The position numbers were made by a program, and so were the translations under genes. The notes below the pieces were generated by a model. That model saw only the letters and a list, made by a program, of their open reading frames with translations. It did not search any database and had not been told where the DNA came from. Positions 1 to 11,708 of a DNA stretch of 64,000 bases are shown here, in pieces (position 1 is the first letter of the stretch; every line of letters begins with the position of its first letter). Location of the stretch: the NCBI GenBank assembly GCA_033060915.1, contig CM065396.1, forward strand, positions 10,197,501-10,261,500, read 5' to 3'. Source of the DNA: Euryodendron excelsum (taxonomy: Eukaryota; Streptophyta; Magnoliopsida; Ericales; Pentaphylacaceae).

Positions 1-775
1 AAGTCCTCTTTCCAATCCTTCTCTCGAGAAAGTTTATTCCTCGAGACAGTTCCAAATTAGGCACGCCTTTCTAAAGACGGTAAGTCCTCTTCCCAACCCC
101 TCTCTCGAGACTGTCTATTCCTTGAGACGGTTCATATCAGGCACGTCTTTCTGAACACGGTAAGTCCCATTTTCAATCCCTCTCTCGAGACAGTTTAATC
201 CTCGAGACGGTTCCAATCAGGTACGCCTTTCTGAAGACGGTAAGTCACCTTTCCAATCCCTTTCTCGGGACAGTTTATTCCTCGAGACGTTTCCAATCAG
301 GCACGTCTTTCTGAAGACAGTAAGTCCCCTTTCCAATCCCTCTCTCGAGACAGTTTATTCCTCGAGACGGTTCCAATCAAGCACGTCTTTCCAATCCCTC
401 TCTCGAGACAGTTTATTCCTCGAGACGGTTCCAAATCAGGTACGTCTTTCCGAAGACGGTAAGTCCCCTTTCCAACCCCTCTCTCAAGACAGTTTATTCC
501 TCGAGACAGTTCTAATCAGGCACGTCTTTCTGAAGACGGTAAGTCTCCTTTCCAATCCCTCTCTCGAGACAGTGTATTGCTCGAGACGGTTTGAATCAGG
601 CACGTCTTTCTGAAGACGGTAAGTCCCCTTTCTAATCCCTCTCTCGAGATAGTTTATTCCTCGGGACGGTTCCAATCAGGCACGCCTTTCTGAAGACGGT
701 AAGTCCCCTTTCCAATTCCAATCCCTCTCTCAAGACAGTTTATTCCTTGAGACGGTCCGTCATGTTTTTCGAAAA
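1..775 (+). repeat. 80-bp tandem array in LTR U3
   Basis: About nine and a half units with an 80-bp period: AAGTCCYCTT recurs at 1, 82, 162, 242, 322, 461, 541, 621 and 701, with one shortened unit near 380. Each unit joins a 47-bp part containing CGTCTTTCTGAAGACGG (an inverted repeat) to a 33-bp part with two CTCGAGA words. Other LTRs in the window carry the same repeat with 47-bp or ~94-bp periods. It is not a CRISPR: there are no unique spacers. Confidence 0.9.
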
Positions 776-1239
776 AAAACCTCTTCGAAATGGTAAGTCC
801 CTTTAAACTTGACGATCGGGACAAGACCCCAAGTCCCCTAGATGGTAGAACGGTCCACCTTTGGCGCCTGCTAGCCTGCCAATGTAGAAATGTCCATTTA
901 GGCACACCTTCCGAGAAAGATGACTTCTCAGGCACTAAGTCCCTTTAGCAGTTTCTCGAGATCAGGTAGTCTTGGGAATGATCGCGAACCATCAAAGTAG
1001 CGAAAATACTCAGAAACATCACAACCGTTCGAGTAGCCGAAATACTCATAAATAGGTCGATATAGGGAATTGCCAACAAACCCCCGTGTCACGACGACGG
1101 CCATCAGAGTGGCGGAAACACTCAAAACCCAGGTCAACGCCAGTACCTAGTATCCCACTTCAATGAAAAATGACCAAACTGCCCATTGGGCTTTTTCCGA
1201 GACTTTCCGGTCAAGATGACCATTTTGCCCCTAGGCATC

Positions 1240-1720
1240 CAAACGCCCTAGGAACCACACCGTCTCTGGGTATCAAACCGGTAACCTTCTGAAACTGCTT
1301 TTTATAGTACTCTCAACCCTTCTTTATCTTTCCGGATCATTCCGAGTTAGTTTCGGCAAACCCGGTACTAAATGACTGTTTTGCCCCTGGTGGGCTAGTC
1401 ACCTTTTTCGATCACACCGGCTCTGGGTATCAAACCGGTAACCTTTTGACACTACTTTTTATAGTGTTCTCAACCTCCCTTTACCTTTTCGGTTCATTCC
1501 GAGTCAGTTCCAGCAAACCCGGTGCGAAATGACCGTTTTGCCCCTGGTGGGCTGATCACCTTTTCCGACCACACCGGCTCTGGGTATCAAAACGAAAACC
1601 TTTGGAAACATTAGAATGTTTCCAAATCTCGAGTCTTCTTCCGGGACAGTCCGAGTCTGTCCTGGCAGCTTCTTGATCCAATTGACCGTTTTACCCCTAA
1701 AGGCCCGGTCAACCCTTCAG
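1240..1720 (+). repeat. 157-bp tandem repeat, three copies, in LTR U3
   Basis: CTCTGGGTATCAAACCGG starts at 1264 and 1421, and a variant starts at 1578, giving an exact 157-bp spacing. Each unit also carries ACCGTTTTGCCCCT and an ACCGG pair. The same unit occurs twice in the LTR at 58728, four times in the LTR at 17248-22679 and twice in the LTR at 54400, so its copy number varies between LTRs of one family. Confidence 0.85.
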
Positions 1721-3306
1721 ACACATCTTTCCTAATTCAAATCTATCCTAATTTCCTACCTTCCTAAACCATAAGTTTCCTACAACTTTCAACTTCCACA
1801 TCTTTCCTAATTCAACCCTTTCCTAATCCTACCCTCTTTTCAAATCTTAACTTTTCAAACCTAAGTTTTCAAATCTTTCCTAAACTCAAACTTTTCCTAA
1901 TCTCAAGATTTTCTAAAATTTAAACTCTAAAACTTTCGAAATCTTAAACTTTCTAAATGTCAAATCTTTCTCAAATTCTAAGCTTTCTAAATTCAAAACT
2001 TTCTTAAGTTAAAACTTTCTAAATCTAAAACTTCTTAAATTCTAAACTTTCCCAAAGCTTCAAATCTTGTCAAATCCAAAACTTTCTAAACTCAAAACTT
2101 TCTTAATTCAAACCTTTTCTAAATCTTTCCTAATTTAAAAATATTTCTAAAATTCTAAGCTTTTCAAATTCTAAACCTTTCTTAAACTAAACTTTCCTAA
2201 TTCAAAACATTTCTAAATTCAACACTTTCTAATTTCAAAAATTTCCTAAACCAAAATTTTCCTAAAATGGCACTTTCCTAATTTGAACTTTCCTATTCCG
2301 AATATTTCCTAATTCCAAGCTTTCCTAATCTTCCAAGTCCAATCTTTATGTCAATTCTTCTTCAAAATCTTTCCAAGTCAAATCCAATCCTTCACTTTGA
2401 AGTTCTTAAATCTAGGTTTCCTAAAACCAAGTTTTCCAAAGTCAAATTTTTTCAAATCTTCCAATCAAAGTTCAATCTCTCAATCTTCCAATTCAATCTC
2501 CTTTAAATCAACTCTTCTATTTTCAATCGGACTCTTGTCCGAACTACGACTGACGTGATTCCTCCAAAAGGATACGTAGGCAACCTTCATAAGTGTAGTC
2601 ACAACTTCTTTCAAATCTCCAATTCCACAACCTTCTTCAAATCTCAAATTCCATAACTCTTTTTAAATCTCTTTTCAATTCCAATTTCAAATCTATCTTT
2701 CCAAATCTCTTTTCAAATCAAATCAATTTCTTTCCAAATCAATTCTTCAATTCTCTTTTCTTGCACTTGCATGTCATGCATCATATTTTTAAACATTGTT
2801 TTTCAAAGTGAATACGATTGAACCATTAGTTAGTTAAAGACTCTCATAGGTGAATCTAGGGTAGATTGACATGTAGGTACCGAAAGGGCGGGGTAGGGTG
2901 ATGGCTTAGTGCGTCTTCCCTACACGTAACCAACCTCCGAACCTAGGATCACTGATTTCAAAAACCAAACGGAGTTATTTTTCAAAAAGGGATTAAATGT
3001 TTTCTAAAGGTTGCCAAACAACCTGTTTTCTTAAAAACCCTCTCTTGAGGAGATCTTTTCAAAACCTTTTTCAAAAAACCCTAAGTGTAGTTTTCGGATT
3101 ATTCTTAGTTTTTAGGTGACCTAACTCACCTTAATCAAGTTAGGTGGCAACTCTGAATCTTTTTCAAAAACCCTTTATTCAAATCAAATTTTCAATTCAA
3201 ACTTAGTCGCACTCATTCTTCTAGGAAGGTGAGTTCTAATGAGAGGGTACAACATTTTTCCCGCTTATGTGAGTATTCCTCGAGTGCGAAAAATTTGGGC
3301 GCGACA

Positions 3307-3817
3307 ATTGTATTTTAAAGTGGATAGGATTGAACAATAGTTAGTTAAAGACTCTTATAGGTGAATTTAGGGTAGATGGACATGTAGGTACCGCAAGGGC
3401 GGGGTAGGGTGATGGCTTAGTACGTCTTCCCTATGCATAACCAACCTCCGAACCTAGGATCACTGATTTCAAAGACCAAAAACGGAGTTATTTTTCAAAA
3501 AGGGCTTAATATTTTCTAAAGGTTGCTAAACAACCTATTTTTCTTAAAAACCCTCTCTTGAGGAGATATTTTCAAAACCTTTTTCAAAAAATTCTAAGTG
3601 TAGTTTTCGGATTATGCTTAGTTTTTAGGTTACCTAACTCACTTTAATCAAGTTAGGTGGCGACTCTAAACTTTTTCTAAAGCCCTTTGTTTAAATCTAT
3701 TTTCAATTCAAATTTAGTCGCACTTATTCTTCTAGGAGGGTGAGTTCTAATGAGAGAGTACAACATTTTTCTCGCTTGTGTGTGCATTTCTCAAGTGCGA
3801 AAAAACTGGGCGCGACA
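3307..3817 (+). repeat. Second copy of the LTR 3' tail
   Basis: The stretch repeats 2796-3306 in the same orientation (about 510 bp), from ATTGT...AAAGTGGATAGG through the GGGCGGGGTAGGGTGATGG block to the terminus GGGCGCGACA. The two copies differ at scattered bases, so the duplication is not recent. It places two LTR 3' ends 511 bp apart, with no PBS after either. Confidence 0.85.
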
Positions 3818-3856
3818 CTATTTGCTAGCAATTCTGATTTCGGAGAGGAGGAAGTC

Positions 3857-5360
3857 ATGGCTGAAAATCAAACTTTGAAAGAGCTTGTGGCCCCTGATCT
3901 GAATCAACAACTCTTATGCATAACATTTTCCTACTTTAGATGTTCCTACTAACTTTGAATTAAAATCTGGATGAATACATCTCTTGCCCACTTTTCATGG
4001 TTTTGCAGGTGAAGATCCCCACAAACATCTAAAGGAATTTCATGTAGTATGCACGAGTATGAAACCCACGGGGGTGACTGAAAAGCAAATTAAATTAAGA
4101 GCTTTTCCATTTTCTTTGAAGGATTCAGCTAAGGATTGGCTCTATTTTCTACCCTCCGGAAGTATTACCACATGGAACGAGATGAAAAGATTATTTTTAG
4201 AGAAATATTTCCTAGCTTCAAGGGTGGCCAACATTCGAAAAGAAATCTATGGTGTAAGATAGCACATCAGAGAGTCCCTACACGAATATTGGGAGCATTT
4301 TAAGAAATTATGTACAAGCTGTCCTGATCATCAAATTAGTGAGTAACTTCTTATTCAGTATTTCTATGAGGGCCTATTGCCCACTGATAGGAGCATGATT
4401 GATGCTACTAGTGGTGGAGCTTTGGTGGATAAAACTCCCGATGCCATGAGAAATCTGATTGTGAATATGGCAGCCAATTCTCAACAATTTGGCACTAGAC
4501 TTGACCAGTCATCTAAGCATATCAATGAGGTAAATATTTCCTCCATTGAACAACGAATTGCGAGTCTAACTTTCCTTGTTCGTCAAATGGTTATAGGTAA
4601 TATGCAAACAGCGAAGGCTTATGGAATTTGTTCAGTAGCAGGGCATCCAACCGATAGGTGTCCAACTCTTCAAGAGGAGCCCATGAAGCGAGTGAATGCA
4701 GCAGGTGGTTTCCTTGGCCAACCATAAAGAAAGTATGACCCATATTCGAGCACATATAACTCTGGATGGAGGGATCACCCCAATCTTAGCTATGGGAATC
4801 CACAAATGAATCAGCCCATGATTCAAAACCGCCCAAATTACCAGCAATATAAGCAACCATACCCTCCTAGACAACAACCGGGCCAAACTTCGAATTCTAG
4901 TATGTCTTTAGAAGATATTGTTAAGTCTCTTGCCACTAATACTCTACAATTTCAATAGGAGACAAAATAATTTCAACAAAATGTGAGGGCCAGTAGTTAA
5001 AGTCTGGACAATCAGATGAGTCAGATGGCAACAGTAGTTAGTTGGCGAGAAGCCCAAAGTTCAGGAAAATTACCCTCTCAGACGATAGTAAATCCAGGAG
5101 AAAATGCAAGTGCAATCATATTAAGAAGTGTTAAAGAGGTTGAAATTCCAGTAAAGGCAGCCCCTGCGTCGTTGAACTAAGAAATAGAGAAAAACGTCAC
5201 AGCAAACGGGAGCATTCCCAATGACGATGACGTAGCTAAGCGTAAGTTTCCGTCTCCTTCTGATTATAAACCTGTACCTCCTTTTCCTCAGGCTTTAGCA
5301 GAATCTAGAAAAATGAGCAAAATTAAGATTTCTATGAGACTTTTCGTAGATGCGAGGTAA
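3857..5360 (+). pseudogene. gag: Athila-like gag pseudogene
   Basis: Gag packages element RNA into particles. The start ATG at 3857 opens MAENQTLKELVAPDLNQQ, a familiar Athila-type N terminus. Residues typical of the gag core follow at about 3984-4260 (PTFHGFAGEDPHKHLKEFHV, then LRAFPFSLKDSAKDWLYFLP and a TTWNEMKRLFLEKYF stretch). A CCHC knuckle remnant at about 4615-4665 reads YGICSVAGHPTDRC; its first Cys codon is TAT (Tyr), as from a G-to-A change. The frame shifts once near 3940-3985, and several TAG/TAA stops follow (e.g. after 4258, near 4342, 4725 and 4957). It is plainly dead. Family placement is by recognition of motifs, not by a search. Confidence 0.85.
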
Positions 5361-6345
5361 ATATTCCACTTTTAGATGCTATTAAACAAGTACTTTGTTA
5401 TGCTAAATTTCTTAAAGAATTGTGTACAATTAAGAGGAAACAGAAACTTAAAGGATGTGAGAAGGTGAGAGTAGGGGAGAATGTTTCTGTAGTTATTCAA
5501 AGGAAACTCCCTGCGAAGTGCAAGGATCCAGGTATGTTTACTATCCCTTGTACAATAAGTAACACTAGATTTGAGAAGGCCATGATCGATTAGGACCTTC
5601 TATTAATGTCATGCCATATTCTATATACACTTCTTTGAAACTTGGACCTTTGAATAAAACTGGTGTTGTGATTCAATTGGCTGATAGATCTATTGCCTAT
5701 CCTAAGGGTATAGTTGAGGATGTTCTTGTGCAAGTTAATGATCTAGTTTTCCCTACTGATTTTTATGTGCTTGATATGGAAAATGGTGACCAAAATGCCC
5801 CTATTTTGTTAGGAATACCATTTTTAAAGACATCTAAGACTAAGATGGATGTTCTTAGTGGCACACTTACCATGGAACTTGATGGTAAAATTGTTAAGTT
5901 TAATATTTATGATGCCATGATATACCCTTGTGATGATAATCCTGTTTATTCTATTGATGTTATTGATTCTCTAGCACAGGAAGCTTTTGAACTTGATGGA
6001 CAAGATGTATTGAAAGTTGCCATCAGTAAGCATCTTGAGGAAGAGAATGGAGAGTTAGCCTTGAGTACTGAGTTACAAGAAACTATTGTGTCATTGAATG
6101 ATTTTTTGAAGTTACAGCAATCAGGTAACGTACCTTATGTTGCATTACCAGTTTCTAACGAGAGGTCGTTACCCTCTGTTTTCCAGGCCCCTACTCCAGA
6201 TTTGAAACCTCTCCCCAGTCACCTCAAATATGTGTTCTTGGGAAACGGAGAAACATTACCAATGATCATCTCCAGTAAACTTTGTGAGTTACAAGAAGAA
6301 AAAGTTGTGCAGGTCCTAAAGGAGCATAAGACAGCTATTGGTTAG
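5361..6345 (+). pseudogene. pro: Athila-like aspartic protease pseudogene
   Basis: This protease would cut Gag-Pol. A 244-codon open stretch (5611-6345) starts at the VMPYSIY segment and continues with IQLADRS, VLVQVNDLVFPTDFYVLDM and the ILLGIPFLKTSKTKMDV motif. These are the standard blocks of Athila-group retropepsins. The catalytic D-L-G-A-S lies just upstream at about 5586-5602. A one-base deletion breaks the frame at the Asp codon there, and Ala has become Pro, so the enzyme could not work. The segment upstream (5361-5585) is degenerate. The open stretch ends at TAG 6343-6345, where related elements usually have a Trp codon, and then runs into the first RT motifs. Confidence 0.8.
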
Positions 6346-6452
6346 ACAATTGTGGATATTAAAGGAATTAGTCCGTCTACATGCATACATTGTATCTTAC
6401 TTGAAGAGGGAGCAAAACCTTCCCGTCAACTGCAAAGAAGATGGAACCCGCC
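6346..6452 (+). pseudogene. Truncated start of Athila-like reverse transcriptase
   Basis: Directly after the protease the frame reads TIVDIKGISPSTC and then LLEEGAKPSRQLQRR, the N-terminal approach to the RT fingers in Athila pol. It is cut after about 35 codons at the junction with LTR sequence (CCCAAAGCTTC). It is the only recognisable trace of a pol gene in the whole window. Confidence 0.7.
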
Positions 6453-7717
6453 CAAAGCTTCAAATCTTGTCAAATCCAAAACTTTCTAAACTTAAAACTT
6501 TCTTAATTCAAACCTTTTCTAAATCTTTCCTAATTTAAAAATCTTTCTAAAATTCTAAACTTTCCAAATTCTAAACCTTTCTTAAACTAAACTTTCCTAA
6601 ATCAAAACATTTCTAAATTCAACACTTTCCAATTTCAAAACTTTCATAAACCAAAACTTTCCTAAAATGACACTTTCCTAATCCGAATCTTTCCTAATTT
6701 CAAGCTTTCCTAATCTTCCAAGTTCAATCTTCAAGTCAATTCTTCTTCAAAATCTTTCCAAGTCAAATCCAATCCTTCTCTTTGAAGTTCTTAAGTCTAG
6801 GTTTCCTAAAACCAAGTTTTCCAAAGTCAAATCTTTTCAAATCTTCCAATCAAAGTTCAATCTCTCAATCTTCCAATTCAATCTCCTTCTTCAAATCAAC
6901 TCTTCTATTTTCAATCGGACTCTTGTCCAAACTACGACTGACTTGATTCCTCCAAAAGGATACGTAGGCAACCTTCATAGGTGTGGTCACAATTTCTTTC
7001 AAATTTCAAATTCCACAACTTCTTTCAAATTTCAAATTCCTCCACATTTTTCAAATCTCAAATTCCAATCCATTTTCAAAATTCCAATTTCAAATTTCTA
7101 TTTCCAAATTTCTATTTCTAATTTTCTCAAAATTTTCAATTTCAAATCTATTTTCAAATCAAATTAATTTCAAATCAGTCTCTTTCCAAATCAATCTTCC
7201 AACTTCTCTCTTCTATTGCACTTGCATATCATGCATCATGTTAGTTTTTTTTCAAACATTCTTTTTCAAAGTGGATACTATTGAACATTAGTTAGTTGAA
7301 GACTCTCATAGGTGAATCTAGGGTAGATTGACATGTAGGTATCAAAAGAGTAGGGTAGGGTGATGGCTTAGTACGTCTTCCCTAAACATAATTAACCTCC
7401 AAATCTAGGATCACTGATTTCGAAAGACCAAAAGGAGTTATTTTTCAAAAATGGCTAAATGTTTTCTTAAGGTTGCAAAACAACCCGTTTTCCTAAAAAC
7501 CCTCTCTTGAGGAGATATTTTCAAAATCGTTTTCAAAAACCCTAATCAAGTTAGGTGGCGACTCCAAATCTTTTCTAAAAGCCCTTTACTCAAAACCAAT
7601 TTTCAATTCAAACCTAGTCGCACTCATTCTTCTAGGAGGGGGAGTTCTAACGAGAGAGTACAACATTTTTCCCGCTTGTGTGAGTATTCCTCGACTGCGA
7701 AAAATCTGGGCACGACA
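6453..7717 (+). mobile_element. Tat/Ogre-like LTR 3' fragment
   Basis: This copies 2050-3306 of the first LTR, starting mid-array at CCCAAAGCTTC and ending at CACGACA (7717). It contains the degenerate TTTCCTAAATTC words, the GATACGTAGGCAACC block and the conserved tail. The first 100 bases are almost identical to 2050-2150, so the duplication is fairly recent. About 25 bases of the tail near 7530 are missing. No gene is present; ORFs at 6943-7291 are AT-repeat translations. Confidence 0.85.
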
Positions 7718-8534
7718 CTCGTCCTGGTCGACAGGTTTAAAGGGACTTATCATTTCGAAGAGATTTTCTTCGAAAAACGTGCCAGATCATCTCGAGGAAT
7801 CAACTGTCTCGAGAGAGGGATTGGAATTGGAAAGGAGTCTTATCGTCTTCGGAAAGACATGCCTGATTGGAGTAAATTTACCGTCTCGAGGGATAAACTA
7901 TCTAGAAAGAGAGATTGGAATTGGAAAGGGGACTTACTGTCTTTGAAAAGACGTGCCTAATTTGGAATTGATTTACCGTCTCAAGGAATAAACTGTCTCG
8001 AGAGAGGGATTGGAATTGGAAAGGGACATACCATCTTTGGAAAGATGTGCCTGATTGGAGTAAATTTACCATCTCGAGGAATCAACTGTCTCGAGAAAGG
8101 GATTGGAATTGGAAATGGTCTTATCGTCTTTGGGAAGACGTGCCTGATTGGAGTTAGAAAGGGAACTTGCTGTCTTCGAAAAGGCGTGCCTGATTTGGAA
8201 TAGATTTACCGTCTCGAGGAATAAACTGTCTCGAGAGAGGGATTGGAATTGAAAAGGGGACTTACTGTCTTTGGAAAGACGTGCTTGATTGGAGTAGATT
8301 TACCGTCTTGAGGAATCAACTGTCTCGAGAGAGGGATTGGAATTGGAAAGGACAATGCCCCTAAGGGCATTTTGGTCACTTTGCCTCTATTTGGGCCTGG
8401 TGAGCCCACGAGGCGGTGGACAAATGGGATTTAGACTTAGAGAGTTGGTTTTGATTAGAATATGTCCATATTGACTTGAGTACAAGTCTAGACGGAGCGT
8501 AGACTGCCGAGCTGTCAAAAATGGAGTGCTTACA
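7718..8534 (-). mobile_element. Element B 3' LTR, truncated
   Basis: On the minus strand it begins TGTAAGCAC at 8534 and is cut at 7718, where it meets the end of another LTR. It matches 21865-22679 of the 5' LTR. Most of it is the CTCGAGA / CGTCTTTNNAAAGACG tandem array (about 7740-8360). No coding capacity. Confidence 0.85.
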
Positions 8535-8560
8535 GCTGCCCCTCTTTTTCTGTCTTTGCT
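8535..8560 (-). other. Polypurine tract of element B
   Basis: On the minus strand the sequence directly before the LTR start reads AGACAGAAAAAGAGGGGCAGC. A purine tract abutting the 3' LTR is the expected primer for plus-strand DNA synthesis. The same tract precedes the 3' LTR of element C at 36720-36742, which supports both LTR boundaries. Confidence 0.85.
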
Positions 8561-8699
8561 TGTCAAAGACAGAAAACGATAAAAGTAAGAGTCTCATGTT
8601 GACCGGGAGGCTATCGGAGGGACGGACATTGGAAATTTTTCGACAATAGGGGTCGAAAATGGATAGCAGGCCAAAAAGGCCTTCGAAAACGAGATTTGG

Positions 8700-8998
8700 C
8701 AGGAAAAAGGGCAAAACTGCCCAGAATTGGAAACTGGCGCCACTAAGAGTGGCGCCTTTGGCAGAAGATGCTTGGCGCCTCTGCTAGTGGCCCCAGGCTT
8801 GGAGTTAATACCAGAAAATTTTTGGTTCCAACAACTGCGGCATTATGGAGAGTTCTCGCAAATCAGAGAGACTTTGTGTGAAAATCAATTTGAACCTTGA
8901 AGGGGCACCTCTTGGAGACCAGAGGTGATTGCTGGAAGGAGACCACGCTGTCAGAAAAGTTGCCAAAAGAGAAGATTTTGCCAGAGAACTTCCAAAAA
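8700..8998 (+). promoter_or_regulatory. Upstream region and 5' UTR exon of antisense PMD gene (element B)
   Basis: A near-perfect 22-bp palindrome built on GGCGCCACT lies at 8735-8756, followed by further TGGCGCC/AGTGGCNCC words to 8795 and preceded by a small GGGCA..TGCCC hairpin (8709-8722). The LTR of the same element has the same GGCGCC/ACTAGGAGTGG words upstream of its TATA box. No clear TATA box is seen here. A splice donor (AAAAA|GTGAGT) at 8998/8999 ends the presumed 5' UTR exon. The promoter call is an inference from position and shared motifs. Confidence 0.5.
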
Positions 8999-9884
8999 GT
9001 GAGTTTTCAAATTTTGTTGATTTTGATGTGTAGAACTTTGTTTAAATCATGTGAATAATGGAAATTGATGTTTTGATGTGTTTTGAACATGATGGTGATA
9101 TTATTTTTACATTTTGGTGCTTGTTTGATTGAATTTGAGTGACTTTTCATGATTATGCGAATAGGGTTTTCTGCAGGAATAGTGAATTTGTTCCTACAAA
9201 CTTAGGCATTGGGTTTTCTGGCTGGATTTTTGTGCAATGTGCCTTAGAAAAATGTGTTTAACAACTGTGTGAAGTTTCGTGATTTTTTTGAAAACTCGGT
9301 GATTTTTTTGATTTTTTGAAAAATGGGAAAATACTTAGAAAATTTAGAAAAATGAGAAAACTCAAGAAATTGATGGGATTTTTAGAACTTAAAATTTGAA
9401 AAAGGTCGGAATATTTTTAGAAAACATTTGAAAGAATTTTGAGGAATTTTAGGACATTTTTGAAAGCCATTGATTTATTAAAAAAATAAAACATGTGTTT
9501 TGAAAATTTTAAAAAATTGAAAAGTGTGCACGAGTGCTGATGTCAGATGATTGTGACAATATGAAGTGCACATTTTGTGTTTTGTGTTGATGTCATAGGT
9601 GTTGTAGGGGCCATTTTTGAACGAGACTCTGCCAGAATTTTTAGAAATTAGGGGAAGAGTTAGAAATAAAATTTAGAGTAAAAATCTTTTTGAAGGAAAA
9701 AGACAGAAAACCCTTGATATTTGATTTCAAGTTGGAAAATCAAGATGTGCATGTAGGGAATTTGTTTTATCATTTGAAATCTTTCATTCATTCTATTTGT
9801 CTTAGTTGTTTATTTCATTTTACTATTATTTGAATTGCATATATGGTATGTTGACATCTCTTACCTTGGCTTACCTTTTCCAAG
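8999..9884 (+). other. 5' UTR intron of antisense PMD gene (element B)
   Basis: The donor GTGAGTTTTC at 8999 and the acceptor TTTTCCAAG ending at 9884 sit directly before the ATG at 9885. The interior is T-rich and low in G+C, as plant introns are, unlike the G+C-rich coding exon after it. Element C has a homologous intron with a similar donor (GTTAGTTTTC) directly before its own ATG. No other gene is seen in this stretch. Confidence 0.65.
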
Positions 9885-11708
9885 ATGGCAGACGCGGGTG
9901 ATGATGGTTCTGAGAGGAGGCGCCGCTCGGGGAAGGCAGCTCGGACAGATTCCACTGGCGGCTCTAGTCGATCTAGAGGTAGTTGACGATCTACCGGACG
10001 ATCCTCCTCCAGTCGGAGTGGGCAGGTTTTCCCCCAGTTGAGCAAGCTTTCGCAGAGGAGATTGGTGCCGAGGAGGAGGTACCAGGCCTTGGGGATCAGG
10101 TGACCGGTTATAGGAGAGCTTCTTCCAGGCATAAGCAGACGGATGCTGACTTAGGAGATCTACAGATACCGGATGTCCCACCACTCGGGGATCTTGCTTA
10201 TCACCCTAGCGTGTACTCTAGATAGCATTTGCCTCTTCCACGGGTACATACAGCTTTCAGAGGGGCTGTTCATCAGGTCTTTGTGACTATGCAGCAGGCT
10301 GCCCCATCATGCCGTGCCTTCTTGGCAGAGATTGGATTTAGCGCCTTCATGGGATTACAGGCTAACCGCCTAAACCGGCATTTGGTACTAGCACTTGTTG
10401 AGAGGTGGTTCGGGGACACCAGGACCTTTCATTTTGTCGGCTTCGAGTTAGGTCCCACTCATTTGGATTGGGCGATTATTACAAGGCTCTCCGTTGTCGG
10501 CCGGCGGATCACCCTGCACCCAGTCAGTAGGGACGAGGCCTGCTTGATGTTGGACTTGCCTCCTCTTGAGCGTTCTGCCTTCCCAGTCTCTTGGATCGGT
10601 AAGGATGACCGTACCTTTGCTACTAAGCCAGCACCTGCCAGGCGAGATATTATGAGACGGCGACTTGTTTTGTACATCATCTTTAGCTGCTTCTGCAACA
10701 ACAAGAAGTCGCTCGTGCCATGTCGGTTGGTGAGTATAGTAGCCGATCTTGGAGCTTTATCTGAGCTGGACTGGGGGTCCTTTTCCTTTGGCTGCTTCCT
10801 TCGATTGATGCAGGTTCGGACTTGCTCCCGTTAGGGCAGCATGACTAGTTTCTGGCCTTTCCTCATTTGGTGGAGCTACGATTACCTTCCTGTTCGTCGC
10901 CTAGCAGTTGTTGAGGATGACCTCTATCCTCGTGCTTTTAGGTGGGCTCGTGACCGGGTAGCCCAGCGATCGGAGACTACTGATTTTGTGATGCTCCGGG
11001 CTAACCTGGAGCTGATTGAGGCGAGGGATGTGACCTGGCAAACCTTCGTTGGATCAGTTCATTATGAGACAGTCCAGTACTTGGTCCCGTTGTCCTTGTC
11101 GAGAGCTGCCTTTCTCAGTGATGACACTTGGGAGTCCTATCTTGGAGAGCGACACTGGCGACAGTTTCATGAGGAGTTCCAATCAGCAGGAGCTCTACCA
11201 GAGTATATATTTGGAGCCTTGGTGGCGGGAGTGCCTATCCCTTATCAGGAGCGTCAGCTTGGTGCCGAGTTCTTGCTTCCTCCGGATATAGATTATGCTG
11301 CGCACTTTGGGGCTCATTTGGTCAGTGCCTTCACCCGGTTTGAGGTAATGGTCGGTGGGTACGCTGTTGGCCAGGTGGTGGTTGACTTGTAGCGCCGAGC
11401 CGGAGGATATGTACCCCAAGCTGAGTTCACTGCTATGAGAGACCAGAGAGATCAGTACCAGATGGAGCGGGAACAGTACCAGGCCGAGGTAGCTTCCTTG
11501 ACAGCTCGGTTATCTCAGTTGGGTGGTGGGGAGGTAAGTTATTCTTTCTTTGCTTCTTCTTGCTCTGCTGTTGCTTAGTTATTTTTGTATGCAACTGATC
11601 TCGGTTCTGTCTTCCTAGCAGGATGGCGGTGCTTCAAGTAGTTATCCACCTCCTCCGATGTCGAGTTTTGGGGATTTCGATCCAGATGACATCGACTTTG
11701 ACCTATGA
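9885..11708 (+). pseudogene. Antisense plant mobile domain (PMD) pseudogene, element B
   Basis: The PMD fold occurs in plant MAIN/MAIL-type nuclear proteins and in transposons; its role in an element is unknown. Coding exon 9885-11533, intron 11534-11621 (GAG|GTAAGT ... TAGCAG|GAT), last exon 11622-11708. The N terminus (MADAGDDGSERRRR) is basic and Ser-rich. The PMD core shows LVERWFGDTRTFHFVGFELG, THLDWAIITRLS and FLIWWSYDYLPVRR, then a Gln-rich segment (from about 11400) and an acidic tail ending DPDDIDFDL. The acceptor is a NAGNAG, both choices in frame. Damage: a frameshift in the N-terminal part and TAG stops at 10223, 10832 (Trp in element C) and 11390 (also TAG in element C). It runs antisense to its own element's gag. 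Confidence 0.8.

Larger units (their letters stand above)
1..3306 (+). mobile_element. Tat/Ogre-like LTR, 3' part, promoter deleted
   Basis: This is the 3' part of a long Ty3/gypsy LTR that starts upstream of the window. It ends in GGGCGCGACA, the LTR terminus seen repeatedly here. In order it holds an 80-bp tandem array, a block of GTAGCGAAAATACTC motifs (about 985-1120), three copies of a 157-bp repeat, an AT-rich stretch of degenerate TTTCCTAAATTC-like words (about 1740-2540), and the conserved U5-like tail with GATACGTAGGCAACC and GGGCGGGGTAGGGTGATGG. Compared with the LTR at 58728, about 2.1 kb is missing at position ~1723, including the TATA box and leader. No gene lies inside; the short ORFs are repeat shadows. 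Confidence 0.85.
3818..6452 (+). mobile_element. Athila-like Ty3/gypsy fragment (gag, protease, first RT codons)
   Basis: An internal piece of an Athila-lineage element lies between two Tat-type LTR tails. It begins just before the gag start and stops about 35 codons into the reverse transcriptase. There the sequence passes into LTR DNA at a shared CCCAAAGCTTC (about 6444-6455). No Athila LTR or tRNA-Asp primer site flanks it, so it was captured by recombination or template switching rather than inserted as an element. Confidence 0.8.

Noticed and set aside
1..775. Regular array that could be taken for a CRISPR or satellite locus
   Set aside because: No unique spacers; the unit is part of LTR U3 and recurs at the same place in other LTRs.
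10459..10704. Minus-strand ORF inside the PMD exon of element B, and the 9815-10184 minus ORFs
   Set aside because: Shadows of the plus-strand PMD gene, which has motif, intron and homologue support.
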